A stretch of 64,000 nucleotides of DNA from CAVPMN01 sp963706425 (GCA_963706425.1 CAVPMN010000020.1:1798001-1862000); one strand, 5' to 3'; shown: positions 1 to 11,446, numbered from the stretch's first letter. The notes: a model not told the origin generated them from the sequence alone. Program-made: numbers and translations.

Positions 1-1086
1 CCCGCCCACCGCCAGCGCATAGACGTCGGACTTGGCCAGGTCGGCCTCGAGGCGCTTCTCGAGCACGGCCAGCACGGTGGCGAGCCGGCCGGAGTCGACC
101 CCTTGCGCCGATCGCCGGGGCGCGGGCAGGCCGCTCGACGCCACCAGGGCCTGCACCTCGACCAGCAGCGGGCGGTAGCCGTCGAGCGTGGGCACCACCA
201 CCGAGCCGGGCACACCCGCCCGGCGATCGGCCAGGAACAGTCGGCTCGGGTCGGGCACCGGCTCGAGGCCGGCACCGGTCATCTCGAACACACCGAGCTG
301 GTCGGTGGGCCCGAAGCGGTGCTTGACGGCCCGCAACAGGCGCAGCGCGTGATGGCGATCGCCGTCGAACGACAACACGGTGTCGACCAGGTGCTCGAGC
401 ACCCGCGGGCCTGCCAGGGCCCCCTCCTTCGTGACGTGACCCACGAGCACCACGGCCACGTCTCGCCGCTTGGCCTCGCGCACGAGCCTGGCCGAGCATT
501 CGCGCACCTGTGCGACCGAGCCGGGCGCCGACGACAGCTCGGGGTCGTAGATCGTCTGGATGGAGTCGACGATGAGCACGACGGGATCGGCCTGGTCGAC
601 CTGGGCGAGCAGGCCGGGCAGGTCGTTGTCGGACGCGAGCCACAGCGACGGCGAGAGCGTGCCCAGGCGCTCGGCCCGCAACCGCACCTGCTGCACGGAC
701 TCCTCCGCGGACACATAGAGCACCCGAGGGGCGTCGACCCCCGCGGCCATCTGCGAGGCAGCCTGCAAGATGAGCGTGGACTTGCCCACGCCGGGCTCAC
801 CACCGATGAGCGTGGCCGAACCGGGCACGAGGCCACCACCGAGCACGCGGTCGAGCTCGGTGACACCCGTGGGCCGGGTGTCCCACGAATCGAGCTGGAT
901 GTCGACGATCGAGCGGGCGGGGGCGGGAGCGGCGCCGATGAACGAGGACGATGACGATGACGAGTGCGGCACGTCACGTTCTTCGACGAGCGTGTTCCAG
1001 CCCTCACACGACGGACAGCGCCCTACCCACTGGGGCGCGGCGCCTCCGCACTCGGAGCACCTGAACACCGTCTTCGTCCTGGCCAT
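1..1086 (-). CDS. radA: DNA repair protein RadA (3' end beyond window)
   Basis: RadA is a RecA-like ATPase that helps process recombination intermediates and migrate branches during double-strand break repair. The 362 residues visible begin with a C4 zinc finger (CSEC near residue 10 and CPSC near residue 27), followed by a RecA-type Walker A, GGEPGVGKST, near residue 93, a Walker B region (VVLIVDSIQT), and the RadA-specific motif, here KHRFG rather than the usual KNRFG. The Lon-like C-terminal domain has begun but is cut by the left edge. The ATG at 1086 gives the expected N-terminus directly before the zinc finger. A serine run (residues 43-49) sits between the finger and the ATPase core. 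It stands alone, divergent from the SRPBCC gene. Confidence 0.95.
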   Translation of the reverse strand, partial: MARTKTVFRCSECGGAAPQWVGRCPSCEGWNTLVEERDVPHSSSSSSSFIGAAPAPARSIVDIQLDSWDTRPTGVTELDRVLGGGLVPGSATLIGGEPGVGKSTLILQAASQMAAGVDAPRVLYVSAEESVQQVRLRAERLGTLSPSLWLASDNDLPGLLAQVDQADPVVLIVDSIQTIYDPELSSAPGSVAQVRECSARLVREAKRRDVAVVLVGHVTKEGALAGPRVLEHLVDTVLSFDGDRHHALRLLRAVKHRFGPTDQLGVFEMTGAGLEPVPDPSRLFLADRRAGVPGSVVVPTLDGYRPLLVEVQALVASSGLPAPRRSAQGVDSGRLATVLAVLEKRLEADLAKSDVYALAVGG

Positions 1087-1167
1087 GGGAGCGACGTTAC
1101 CGAGGAGGTGTGACGGTCACGGGCATGCCGGCTGGAGGCCGGGGGCGCACCAGCCAGGTCGGCCTCT

Positions 1168-1575
1168 ATGCTCGCCCCGATGCACACCATCGTCCACGAG
1201 CTCACGATCGCCGCTGCGCCTGAGGTGGTGTTCGACGCCGTCACCACCGCCGCCGGGCTCGGAGCGTGGTGGTCGAGCTCGGTCGACACCGACGCCACCG
1301 ACGGCGCTGAGGTCTCGGTGTCCGGTCATCGCGACCTCCGACTGCGGGTCGACACGTTCGATCGACCCGAGCTGGTGCACTTCGACGTGCTCGACGGCCC
1401 CGAGGAGTGGACCGGCACGCAGATCGCCCTGCGCATCGAGCCCACCCTCGACGGCCGCGGCAGCGTGCTGCGGCTTTGGCACGGCGGCTGGGAGTACGAC
1501 GACGGCGAGCTGCCGCGGGCCAGCTTCAACTGGGCTCTCGAGCTCGACAGCCTGCGCGCCAGCCTCGAGTCCTGA
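1168..1575 (+). CDS. SRPBCC/AHSA1-like small-ligand-binding protein
   Basis: A 135-residue protein (131 if the ATG at 1180 is used) of the START/Bet v1-like SRPBCC superfamily. Family signs are the N-terminal strand followed by APEVVFDAVTTAAGLGAWW, the internal beta-sheet pattern, and the C-terminal helix FNWALELDSLRA. These proteins bind hydrophobic ligands or act as Aha1-type co-chaperones; no ligand can be predicted here. The second ATG (start of MHTIVHELTI) aligns better with family N-termini. It is divergent from radA and followed by a tandem palindromic repeat that probably ends transcription. Confidence 0.75.
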   Translation: MLAPMHTIVHELTIAAAPEVVFDAVTTAAGLGAWWSSSVDTDATDGAEVSVSGHRDLRLRVDTFDRPELVHFDVLDGPEEWTGTQIALRIEPTLDGRGSVLRLWHGGWEYDDGELPRASFNWALELDSLRASLES

Positions 1576-1585
1576 CGCCCGCCCA

Positions 1586-1700
1586 CCGTTCCTGTAGCCG
1601 AACCGGGACCCCTGGGTCCCGCATTGGCCACCGGTTCGTCGCAGTTGCCGTTCCTGTAGCCCGATCGGTACCCCTGGACCCCGGATTGGCCACAGGTTCG
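1586..1700. repeat. Tandem pair of 53-bp palindromic intergenic repeats
   Basis: Two copies of a 53-bp unit, 1586-1638 and 1648-1700, 62 bp start to start. Both begin CCGTTCCTGTAGCC and end GGTTCG. Within each unit CCTGTAGCC can pair with GGCCACMGG near the end, and a central GGGACCC/GGGTCCC-type stem is clear in the first copy. It lies between the convergent SRPBCC and lppM genes, so it may act as a bidirectional terminator. Similar elements occur at 29501-29554 and 52922-52971. Confidence 0.7.
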
Positions 1701-1716
1701 GGGATGGATGGGTGGG

Positions 1717-2448
1717 TCAGTGGCGGGTGTGGCGGAAGGCCCGGCGCAGCGCGATCAACGCCACCAGTCCGACGGCCACCACCACGGCCCAGATCCAGAG
1801 CTTCGAGACCCAGCTACCCGTCGTCGACGACACCGCGATCTGCGTGGGCTCGGCATCGGTGAACGACGGGGTAACGACCTGCGGACTGGCGCCCGGCACC
1901 GACACCGTGACCTGGAAGTCGACCATCTCGCTGACCGGACGGCCCTCTTCCTGCTCGATGGCCGCGAGGGTGCCCCCGAAGGGGTCGCCACCGAGTGCGT
2001 TCGCCAGGGCCTCGTCGCTGAACACCGCCGGGCCGCCGGTGAGGTCGACGGTGCCCGTGACCTCGGTGGTCACCCCGAGCAGGTCCTCCTCACGGGTCAC
2101 CGTGAAGTCGCGAAACGCCCCGTCGGGCCCGGTGAGCTCGGCCATCACGCCCGCAGCGGCTTCCGGGTCGGCGAAGGGCTTGCTGGCCCGCACCCAGGTG
2201 AGCCCGTCGGCCTCCTTCGCCGGGTCGCTCACCTCCCACCCTGCGGCGCGCAGGTCGTCGACGCGCACCTGACGCTGCAGGTCACCGACCCGAGCCAACG
2301 CGTCGTCGTCGAGTCCCACCCCCACGATCACCACGCCACTGCCGTCGTCGGCCACCTGGATGTCGACCGCCACCTGCATCTGGCAACCTGCGGCCACCAT
2401 CACCAGCAGCCCCAGCACGGCGAGACGGCGGCAGAGGCGGGCAGACAT
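1717..2448 (-). CDS. LppM family lipoprotein
   Basis: A 243-residue predicted lipoprotein. The signal peptide has a basic start (RLCRR), a hydrophobic core and the lipobox VAAGC, with the lipidated Cys about 21 residues from the start. The middle matches the LppM domain known from M. tuberculosis Rv2171 (V[DS]IxVxxDGSG-type opening and repeated beta strands). A C-terminal membrane helix (WIWAVVVAVGLVALIAL) is followed by a basic tail. In mycobacteria LppM has been linked to phagosome manipulation; in a probably environmental bacterium the role is unknown. The ATG at 2448 is chosen because it starts the signal peptide; a longer frame upstream adds only non-conserved residues. Confidence 0.8.
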   Translation of the reverse strand: MSARLCRRLAVLGLLVMVAAGCQMQVAVDIQVADDGSGVVIVGVGLDDDALARVGDLQRQVRVDDLRAAGWEVSDPAKEADGLTWVRASKPFADPEAAAGVMAELTGPDGAFRDFTVTREEDLLGVTTEVTGTVDLTGGPAVFSDEALANALGGDPFGGTLAAIEQEEGRPVSEMVDFQVTVSVPGASPQVVTPSFTDAEPTQIAVSSTTGSWVSKLWIWAVVVAVGLVALIALRRAFRHTRH

Positions 2449-2503
2449 GGGCGCAGAACGTAGCCCGAGCCCGTTGCACCCGGTGGGCCCCAAAACGATT
2501 CCA

Positions 2504-2529
2504 CCCCCGCTCGGCGAACCGAACGGGGG
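2504..2529. other. Inverted repeat upstream of lppM
   Basis: CCCCCGCTCGG (2504-2514) pairs with CCGAACGGGGG (2519-2529) around a CGAA loop, with one mismatch. It lies in the 5' region of lppM, 55 bases before its start, so it would be in the leader if transcription starts upstream. Role unknown. Confidence 0.5.
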
Positions 2530-2637
2530 TGTCATCGGACAGGATCCTCCGACCGTAACCACGCAGAGTGGTCACGTCACTCGGTCGTTCGGCCCAAATC
2601 CGCGTGGGGTGGAGGCGGACGCTAGCCCGGACGCGAC

Positions 2638-2661
2638 GAGGGCGGCCCGGAGGCCGCCCTC
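2638..2661 (-). terminator. Hairpin terminator of clpC
   Basis: A perfect 10-bp stem, GAGGGCGGCC (2638-2647) with GGCCGCCCTC (2652-2661), 4-base loop, 21 bp past the clpC stop. There is no T-tract, as is common in actinobacterial terminators. Confidence 0.65.
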
Positions 2662-2682
2662 GCACGACAGGTAGTGGGTTCG

Positions 2683-5196
<2,514 letters not shown>

Positions 5197-5293
5197 AGGG
5201 GGTGCCTCCCACGACAGGGGAACGTGGGCCAAGTGTAACCACGGCCATCGACAACACACGGCTCCGCACGGTCACCTATCGGCGGGTTCCGGG

Positions 5294-5434
5294 GTTTCTG
5301 GATCGGGTCGGCCGGTTTCTCTCGATCGCGAGCGGCGGGCGGACTCCGGCGGGCGCCGAGCCACGACCGGGCCCACCACCGGATCGCCCTGGCCAGGCAG
5401 GGTTTCTGGATCGCCAGGTCGAGTTTCTGGATTG
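5294..5434. repeat. Four-copy GTTTCTGGATYG direct repeat
   Basis: The motif GTTTCTGGATCG occurs at 5294-5305 and 5402-5413, GTTTCTGGATTG at 5423-5434, and a diverged form GTTTCTCTCGATCG at 5315-5328. All lie in the 243-bp space between the divergent clpC and polyprenyl synthetase genes, all in the same direction. They could be operator sites or a degenerate repeat; nothing in the sequence decides. Confidence 0.5.
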
Positions 5435-5439
5435 CACGG

Positions 5440-6460
5440 GTGGCCGCCTATCGTCAAGGGGTGGCCTCCGCGAGCCCGCTCCTCCAGCTTCCCGTCCTCC
5501 AGGCCGATCTCGGCCGGGTCGAGGACGAGCTGGTCGCGGCCGTCCAGGCCACCGACCCGTTCCTCACCGAGGTGGCCAGCCACCTCATCCGGGCCGGCGG
5601 CAAGCGGGTCAGGCCGGCGTTCGCCCTCGCCGCGGCCGGCTCCATGCAGCCGCAGCTGCGCCCCGCCGATCGCTCGGTGATCCTCGGCGCGGTGTCGGTC
5701 GAGCTGGTCCACCTCGGCTCGCTCTACCACGACGACGTGATGGACGACGCCATCACCCGACGCACGGTCGAGAGCGTCAACGCCAGGTGGGGCAACCTCA
5801 AGGCCATCCTCGCCGGCGACTACCTGCTGGCCAAGGCCTCCGAGATCGCAGCCTCGCTCGGCACCGAGGTCGCCGGACTGCTGGCGGCCACCATCGGCCG
5901 GCTCTGCGAGGGCCAGGTCCTCGAGCTGCAGCACACCTTCGACACCGCTCGCACCGAGGCCGCCTACCTCACCTCGATCGACGGGAAGACGGCGTCGCTG
6001 CTCGCCACCGCGTGCCGCATCGGCGCCCTGGTGGCGGAGCTGCCCCGCGAACAGGTCGACCAACTCACCACGTTCGGTCGAGAGTTCGGCATGGCCTTCC
6101 AGATCGTCGACGACATCCTCGACGTGGTGGCCACCGACGAGCAGCTCGGCAAGCCCGTCGGGCCACGACCTCGTCGAAGGCGTCTACACGCTGCCCGTGA
6201 TCCGCACGCTCGCCGACGGCGGCTCATCGGCGGGCGAGCTCGGCCATCTCCTCGGCACCCCACTCGGCACCGACCAGCTCGACGCGGCGCGGTCGCTGGT
6301 GCGCGCCAACGGAGCGGTCGACGGCGCCCTCGACACCGCCCGCACCTACGTCGACGCCGCCCTCGCGGCCATCGAGCCGCTGGCCGGCAACGAGTCGGCC
6401 GATGCGCTCACCTCGGCGGCCGAGCACCTGCTCGCCTCCGTCACGGCCATCGCTCCCTGA
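5440..6460 (+). CDS. Polyprenyl diphosphate synthase (single frameshift)
   Basis: A trans-prenyltransferase that adds isopentenyl diphosphate units to make the long chain used for menaquinone. Both aspartate-rich motifs are present: HDDVMDD near residue 97 and VDDILD near residue 226, plus GGKRVRP for diphosphate binding. After GKPVG the frame shifts: one extra base in 6160-6163 separates this part from the rest, which resumes HDLVEGVYTLPVIRTLADG and runs to 6460. Without it the protein is 339 residues, normal for the family. Starts are GTG at 5440 or GTG at 5461; neither has a strong ribosome site. Divergent from clpC. Confidence 0.88.
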
Positions 6461-6473
6461 CTCGAGCCCGATC

Positions 6474-6974
6474 TCAGCCCAGACGGTAGAGCCAGATGGC
6501 GTCGGGGATGCCCTTCATCCGCACGGGCCCGATCGGCGCGCACGCGACGCCCGCCTGCTCGAGATCGCAGCGCTCGACGAGGGCTTCTGACGCCAACGAT
6601 TCACCGGGTCCGGCCTGGTCGGTGATGCGGGACGCCGTGTTGACGTCGTGTCCGATGAGGTCGGCACCGCGGTGGGCCGGGCTGCCCCAGTGCAAGCCGA
6701 TGCGCACCCACAGCGGCAGCGAGCACTCGTCGGCAGCCGAGCGGAACGCTCGCTGCAGGGCGACCGAGAGCACGACCGCATCCTGGGGTTGAGCGATCCA
6801 GAGCATCAGGCCGTCGCCGAGCTCTTTCACGACCCGCGCGTCGGCGGGGAGATGGTCGTCGACGATGTCCTGCTGGACACCGAGCAGTTCGAGCGCCCGG
6901 TCGTCGCCCTCGACCGCCGTGAACTCGGTGAAGCCCACGATGTCGGTGAAGGCGATCACGCCCGCGTCGCTCAT
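6474..6974 (-). CDS. Class III nucleotidyl cyclase domain protein
   Basis: A 166-residue stand-alone adenylate/guanylate cyclase catalytic domain. Both metal-binding aspartates are seen (FTDIVGFTEF near residue 9 and KELGDGLM near residue 51), as is the NTASRI segment (residues 112-117) used for ribose/phosphate contacts. There is no sensory or membrane region, so control must come from elsewhere. Its ATG overlaps the stop of the DUF4097 gene by 4 bp (ATGA), implying co-translation. Whether it makes cAMP or cGMP cannot be read from the sequence. Confidence 0.85.
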   Translation of the reverse strand: MSDAGVIAFTDIVGFTEFTAVEGDDRALELLGVQQDIVDDHLPADARVVKELGDGLMLWIAQPQDAVVLSVALQRAFRSAADECSLPLWVRIGLHWGSPAHRGADLIGHDVNTASRITDQAGPGESLASEALVERCDLEQAGVACAPIGPVRMKGIPDAIWLYRLG

Positions 6975-7654
6975 TCGACGCGCACCTGCACGCGGCCGCT
7001 GACCGTGCGGGCGACGATCTGGCAGTCGTCGCCTTCGGGCACCTCGTTCTCGACCCGCCCGCTCGTGCTCGACATGTCGACATCGGCTGCCAGCCCGCGG
7101 GCGAGTGACAAGACGATGCGGCCCGTCATGGTCTGCGCCGCGATCTCACCCGGCCCGTCGACACCGATGTCGACCCGACCGGTGGTGGTCGACGCGTTGA
7201 CCGAGCCCCTCGAACGAGCCACATCGACCCGTCCCGACTCGGTATGGATGTCGAGGTCACCCGCCCGATCGACCCGTACCGATCCCGATCCGTTGACGAC
7301 CCGGCAGCCGCCATCGGAGCGGCCGACGTCGACCCGACCCGACTGCGCGCGCACGTCGACCGAGCGAGCCTCTTCGATCTTGGTCCGGCCGCGCTCGTTG
7401 GAGACGCTGACATCGCCGAAGCGACCCGACAACGTGACCCTCCCCGATTCACTGCCGACCACCATCGAGGTGCCTTCGGGTACACGGACCTCGAGCGAGC
7501 CCGAGTCGGCGGTGACGGTGATCGTCGAGCCGGACCGCACCACGTCGCCGCGGTCGCTCACCAGGTCGTCCCGGTCCTCGGCGACGACGGCGATCCGCCC
7601 GGAGCGGCTGCTCACGCGAACGAGGTCGACACCGGCAAGGTCATGCCGCGCCAT
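6971..7654 (-). CDS. DUF4097-type beta-helix repeat protein
   Basis: A 227-residue protein built from about ten repeats around SGRV/TGRV (for example ESGRV, QSGRV, TTGRV, TSGRV), spaced about 20 residues apart, the pattern of a DUF4097/adhesin-like beta-solenoid. No signal peptide or membrane segment is visible, so it is probably cytoplasmic. Function unknown. It is the first gene of a two-gene unit with the cyclase, overlapping it by 4 bp. The ATG at 7654 begins the regular fold; a longer frame adds about 48 arginine-rich residues that look non-coding. Confidence 0.7.
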   Translation of the reverse strand: MARHDLAGVDLVRVSSRSGRIAVVAEDRDDLVSDRGDVVRSGSTITVTADSGSLEVRVPEGTSMVVGSESGRVTLSGRFGDVSVSNERGRTKIEEARSVDVRAQSGRVDVGRSDGGCRVVNGSGSVRVDRAGDLDIHTESGRVDVARSRGSVNASTTTGRVDIGVDGPGEIAAQTMTGRIVLSLARGLAADVDMSSTSGRVENEVPEGDDCQIVARTVSGRVQVRVE

Positions 7655-7832
7655 GTGAGGAACGTAGCGGACAACGCCCCTCGCCAGCAGTGGTCGTTCG
7701 CCACGTCGCGCCACGGCGCGCCCGATGTCAGCCGCGCCGGAGCGCGACGGACGTCGGCGAACCGGCGACGCTAGAGTCGGCCGACATCTGACGACCACTC
7801 AGAACCGATCCATCAACCGGGGGGACCGATCG

Positions 7833-9464
7833 ATGAACGACACCCGAGAGCGCCCGATCGCGGGCCGCCTGCTGAGCCTCGTCGCCGTCCTGGGGGTCGT
7901 CGCGCTGTTCGGGGTGTCATGCTCGTCGGGCTCCGACGGTGAGACGGGCAGCGCGGGCACCGTCAACCAGGCCGCGCCCACCGACGAGGGCGAGCCCACG
8001 CCCGGTGGCAACCTGCAGGTGGCCGTCGGCGCGGAGATCGACGCGCTGAGCCCGATCACGGCGCGCTGGTCGCTCGAGGGCAACATGATCGCCTCGTCGA
8101 TGTACGACACGCTCATGACGTTCGATGAGGAGCGCAACCTCGTCCCCCGCCTGGCCGAGTCGATGACACCGAACGACGACGGCACCGTGTGGACGATCGT
8201 GGTGCGCGAGGGCGTCACCTTCCACGACGGCACACCGTTCGACGCCGAGGTCGTGAAGATGAACATCGACGCCCGCCGCGAGGTACCCATCACCGGCACG
8301 GCGCTGAAGCCGATCGAGGAGGTCGTCGTCATCGACCCGACCACGGTCGAGGTGCGCATGAACACTCCGTGGTTCGGCTACGACTACACCGTCGCCGCCC
8401 AGGGCGGCTACATGGCAGCACCGGCCATCATCGAGTCCGGCGACAGCGCCGCCGCCGTCGGCACCGGGCCGTTCAAGCTCGTCGGCACGTGGCAGCCCGG
8501 CCAGCCGGTGCGGGTCGAGATCAACACCGACTACTGGGACGAGGGTCCCTACCTCGACGGCATCGAGTTCGTGGCCATCACCGACCAGACCAGCCGATCG
8601 GCATCGCTGCGGTCAGGTGACGTCGACATGATCTTCACCCAGGATCCCGACTCGATCAGTGCCTTCCGCGACACCGCAGGATTCGAGCAGGTCGAGGACT
8701 TCGCCGCGGAAGAGACCTTCGCGATGCTCAACTTCGCGCAGGCCCCGTTCGACAACATCCACGCGCGAAAGGCCCTCGCCTACGCAACGAACCGCCAGGC
8801 GATCAACGACGCGGTCGGCGGCGGCATCCAGCGCGACGCCGACCAGCCCTACACCGAGGACGAGCGCTACTACCTCGAGGACTCGGGCTATCCCACCTAC
8901 GACCCCGACGCGGCCCGCGAGGAGATCGAGCTCTACAAGGCCGACACCGGCGCCAGCTCGCTGTCGTTCACGCTCTCGACCCCGTCGTCCAACCAGCAGC
9001 GGGCCGAGGCCGAGCTGCTGCAGGCGCAGTGGCTCGAGGTGGGCATCGACACCCAGATCGACTCGCTGGAGCAGGCGTCGTTCCTCGCCGGGATGTTCAC
9101 CGGCGACTTCCAGGCCGCGATGTTCCGCAACTTCGCCTACGTCAACCCCGACTCCAACTACATCTTCTGGCATTCGAGCTACGCCAGCGACGAGGGCGGC
9201 ATCAACTTCGGTGCGCTGCAGAGCGACGCCGTCGACGACGCCCTCGACACCGCCCGCGCCACCGCCGACGAGGCGCAGCGGGTCGTCGAGATCAAGAAGG
9301 CCGTGCGGGCCATCAACGACGAGGTCGGTTTCGTGTGGCTCTACCACAACGCCTGGGGCCTGGCCGCGACCGAAGCGGTGGGTGGCCTGAGCGCCCCGCA
9401 ACAGCTCGGATTCGCCCGCCAGGACGGCAAGCCGTGGTGGCCAGGCATCTGGCTCCAGCAGTAG
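7833..9464 (+). CDS. Family 5 (peptide/oligopeptide) ABC substrate-binding lipoprotein
   Basis: A 543-residue extracellular solute-binding protein. The N-terminus is a lipoprotein signal with Cys in FGVSCSSG, then a Ser/Gly/Thr-rich linker. The family 5 fold is shown by VPRLAESMTPNDDGTVWT, VREGVTFHDGTPFDAEVV and VGTGPFKLVGTW. It probably binds peptides or other small solutes for a DppBC-type permease, but no permease or ATPase gene lies in the window. ATG at 7833 follows a GGGGGA ribosome site. The next gene is a diverged paralogue. Confidence 0.92.
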   Translation: MNDTRERPIAGRLLSLVAVLGVVALFGVSCSSGSDGETGSAGTVNQAAPTDEGEPTPGGNLQVAVGAEIDALSPITARWSLEGNMIASSMYDTLMTFDEERNLVPRLAESMTPNDDGTVWTIVVREGVTFHDGTPFDAEVVKMNIDARREVPITGTALKPIEEVVVIDPTTVEVRMNTPWFGYDYTVAAQGGYMAAPAIIESGDSAAAVGTGPFKLVGTWQPGQPVRVEINTDYWDEGPYLDGIEFVAITDQTSRSASLRSGDVDMIFTQDPDSISAFRDTAGFEQVEDFAAEETFAMLNFAQAPFDNIHARKALAYATNRQAINDAVGGGIQRDADQPYTEDERYYLEDSGYPTYDPDAAREEIELYKADTGASSLSFTLSTPSSNQQRAEAELLQAQWLEVGIDTQIDSLEQASFLAGMFTGDFQAAMFRNFAYVNPDSNYIFWHSSYASDEGGINFGALQSDAVDDALDTARATADEAQRVVEIKKAVRAINDEVGFVWLYHNAWGLAATEAVGGLSAPQQLGFARQDGKPWWPGIWLQQ

Positions 9465-9620
9465 ATCCGCGAGTTCCCGCCCCCCAACCTGCACCATTGA
9501 GCGGTCGGTACCGTTCAAGTTCACGCTTCTTCGGCCGACGTGAACCACAGAGTCCGGCGTCCGCGCCCGGACGCAACCCGGTCGAGGCCCTCGCGGCGTC
9601 GGCCGGAGGGGGAGGCCAAG

Positions 9621-11369
9621 ATGTTGCCAGACGACGAGGTGCGCTCACCTCGCCAGCGACGGGTCATCGCCACGGCGGTGCTCGTCACGATCCTGTTGTT
9701 CGCGTCGGCGTGCGGTAGCAGCGACGACGACAGCACCGGGAGCGACGACACCACCGCAGCCGAGCCGGATGCCACGGCCGGCCTGCCCGACGAAGGCACA
9801 CCGACCGACGGCGGCAAGCTCGTGATGGCGGTCACCGCCGAGACCAACGGCTGGAACCCGGCGCTGGCCCAGTGGGCCGACGCCGGCAACATCGTGGGCT
9901 CGTCGTTCCTCGAGCCGCTCTTCGTCTTCGACAACGACGAGAACCTGGCGCCGTGGCTCGCACGCGATGCCGTGCCCAACGAAGACTTCACCCAGTGGAC
10001 CATCCGCATCCGCGAGGGCATCCTGTTCCACGACGGCACCGAGTTCAAAGCGTCCGACTCGGTCGCGGGCATCCGCCTGGCGATCGACGAGGGCCTCTCG
10101 GGCATCGCCCTCGGCGACTTGTTCGGCGAGACCCGCGTGCTCGACGACTACACCTTCCAGGTCGACGTCACCGAGCCCTGGGCCGCCTTCCCCAACACGC
10201 TGGCCGGCCCTCTCGGCTACGCCATGGCGCCCTCGATGCTCAACTCCGACGACAAGGGCATCGACAGCCCGGTCGGCACCGGCGCCTTCGCCTTCGAGAA
10301 CTGGCGGCCCGACGACAACCTCACCGTGCGCCGGTTCGACGACTACTGGGGCGGACCCTGCTTCGCCGGCGATCCCGATCCGCCGATCCAGCGGGCCATC
10401 GAGAGCCTCTGTGGCGAGATCGGTGTGCCGATGGGCCAGCGCAACGGCCCGTTCCTCGACGCCATGGAGTTCCGCCCGATCCCCGATGCGCAGCAGCGGG
10501 CCAACGCGCTGCAGTCGGGCGACGTCAACCTCATCCTCACCAACCTGGCGGTCGACGCCGCCCGGTTGAAGGAGGACTACCAGGTCGTGCCCGACTACAA
10601 CGCCGAGAAGACGTTCGTGGCCTTGAACGCCGGCCAGCCCCCGTTCGACAACATCAACGCCCGTCGTGCCCTGGCCCTCGCCACCGACCGGGCCAAGATC
10701 GTCGAGCAGGTCGCCGCTGGCGAGCCCGTGGTGTCCGACACCTCGCCGTTCTCCGAGGTGTCGAAGTGGGGCGGTCTGGCGCCCGACCAGACCGGCTATC
10801 CCGCCTATGACCCAGAGGCGGCTCGCGAGGCCGTGGCCGCGTACACGGCCGAGACCGGTCAACCCCTCACCTTCACCCTGAGTGGCCTTCCGCCGGTCGA
10901 GGAGCGCGAGGTGCTGCAGAGCCTCCAGGCGATGTGGCGCGAGGTCGGCATCGAGGCCCAGGTCGAGACCGTCGAGCAGACCGCCTACATCATCAAGCTG
11001 ACGCAGGGCGACTTCCAGGGTGCCTATTACCGCAACTACGCCTACCCCGACCCCGACCAGAACCACGTGTTCTGGAGCGCCGACACCATGGGGCCAGGCC
11101 TCATTCTCAACTTCAACCAGTACACGAGCGAGACCACCGAGAACGCCCTGCGCCTCGGACGGTTGAGCACCAACTTCGAGGAGCGGGCCGCGGCCTACGA
11201 GAAGCTGGTCCTCGACCGCAACGAGGCGGTCGTCGACCTCTGGCTGTTCAACACGCCCTACGCACTGATCGGCGACGAGAACATCCGCGGCCTCAACTGG
11301 TTCCGACAGCTGCCGTTCGGCAACTTCATGCCGAAGCCCTACCTCACCGGAATGTGGCTCCAGCGGTGA
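9621..11369 (+). CDS. Family 5 ABC substrate-binding lipoprotein, second tandem copy
   Basis: A 582-residue paralogue of the preceding gene. The lipobox is FASAC, followed by an Asp/Ser-rich linker. Shared landmarks are LAPWLARDAVPNEDFTQWT, IREGILFHDGTEF and VGTGAFAFENW. It carries an insertion around residues 255-285 with two Cys (GGPCFAGD and SLCGEIG) that the first copy lacks, which could form a disulfide and alter the ligand pocket. Start ATG at 9621 sits after GGAGGGGGAGG, a very strong ribosome site. A clear terminator follows. Ligand unknown. Confidence 0.92.
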   Translation: MLPDDEVRSPRQRRVIATAVLVTILLFASACGSSDDDSTGSDDTTAAEPDATAGLPDEGTPTDGGKLVMAVTAETNGWNPALAQWADAGNIVGSSFLEPLFVFDNDENLAPWLARDAVPNEDFTQWTIRIREGILFHDGTEFKASDSVAGIRLAIDEGLSGIALGDLFGETRVLDDYTFQVDVTEPWAAFPNTLAGPLGYAMAPSMLNSDDKGIDSPVGTGAFAFENWRPDDNLTVRRFDDYWGGPCFAGDPDPPIQRAIESLCGEIGVPMGQRNGPFLDAMEFRPIPDAQQRANALQSGDVNLILTNLAVDAARLKEDYQVVPDYNAEKTFVALNAGQPPFDNINARRALALATDRAKIVEQVAAGEPVVSDTSPFSEVSKWGGLAPDQTGYPAYDPEAAREAVAAYTAETGQPLTFTLSGLPPVEEREVLQSLQAMWREVGIEAQVETVEQTAYIIKLTQGDFQGAYYRNYAYPDPDQNHVFWSADTMGPGLILNFNQYTSETTENALRLGRLSTNFEERAAAYEKLVLDRNEAVVDLWLFNTPYALIGDENIRGLNWFRQLPFGNFMPKPYLTGMWLQR

Positions 11370-11392
11370 TCGGTCACGCCATCTGAACAGGG

Positions 11393-11424
11393 AACGGCCC
11401 GGAGCAACGGCTCCGGGCCGTTTC
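11393..11424 (+). terminator. Rho-independent terminator
   Basis: A perfect 13-bp stem, AACGGCCCGGAGC (11393-11405) with GCTCCGGGCCGTT (11410-11422), a 4-base loop and a short T-run. It lies between the convergent second binding-protein gene and the hydrolase gene and can serve both strands. Confidence 0.9.
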
Positions 11425-11446
11425 GCGTCAGCGAGGCCGAATTCGG

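Noticed and set aside
6150..6200. Programmed frameshifting in the prenyl synthase or other broken genes
   Set aside because: No slippery heptamer with a downstream structure, and the same kind of break occurs in nine unrelated genes, which fits sequence error better.
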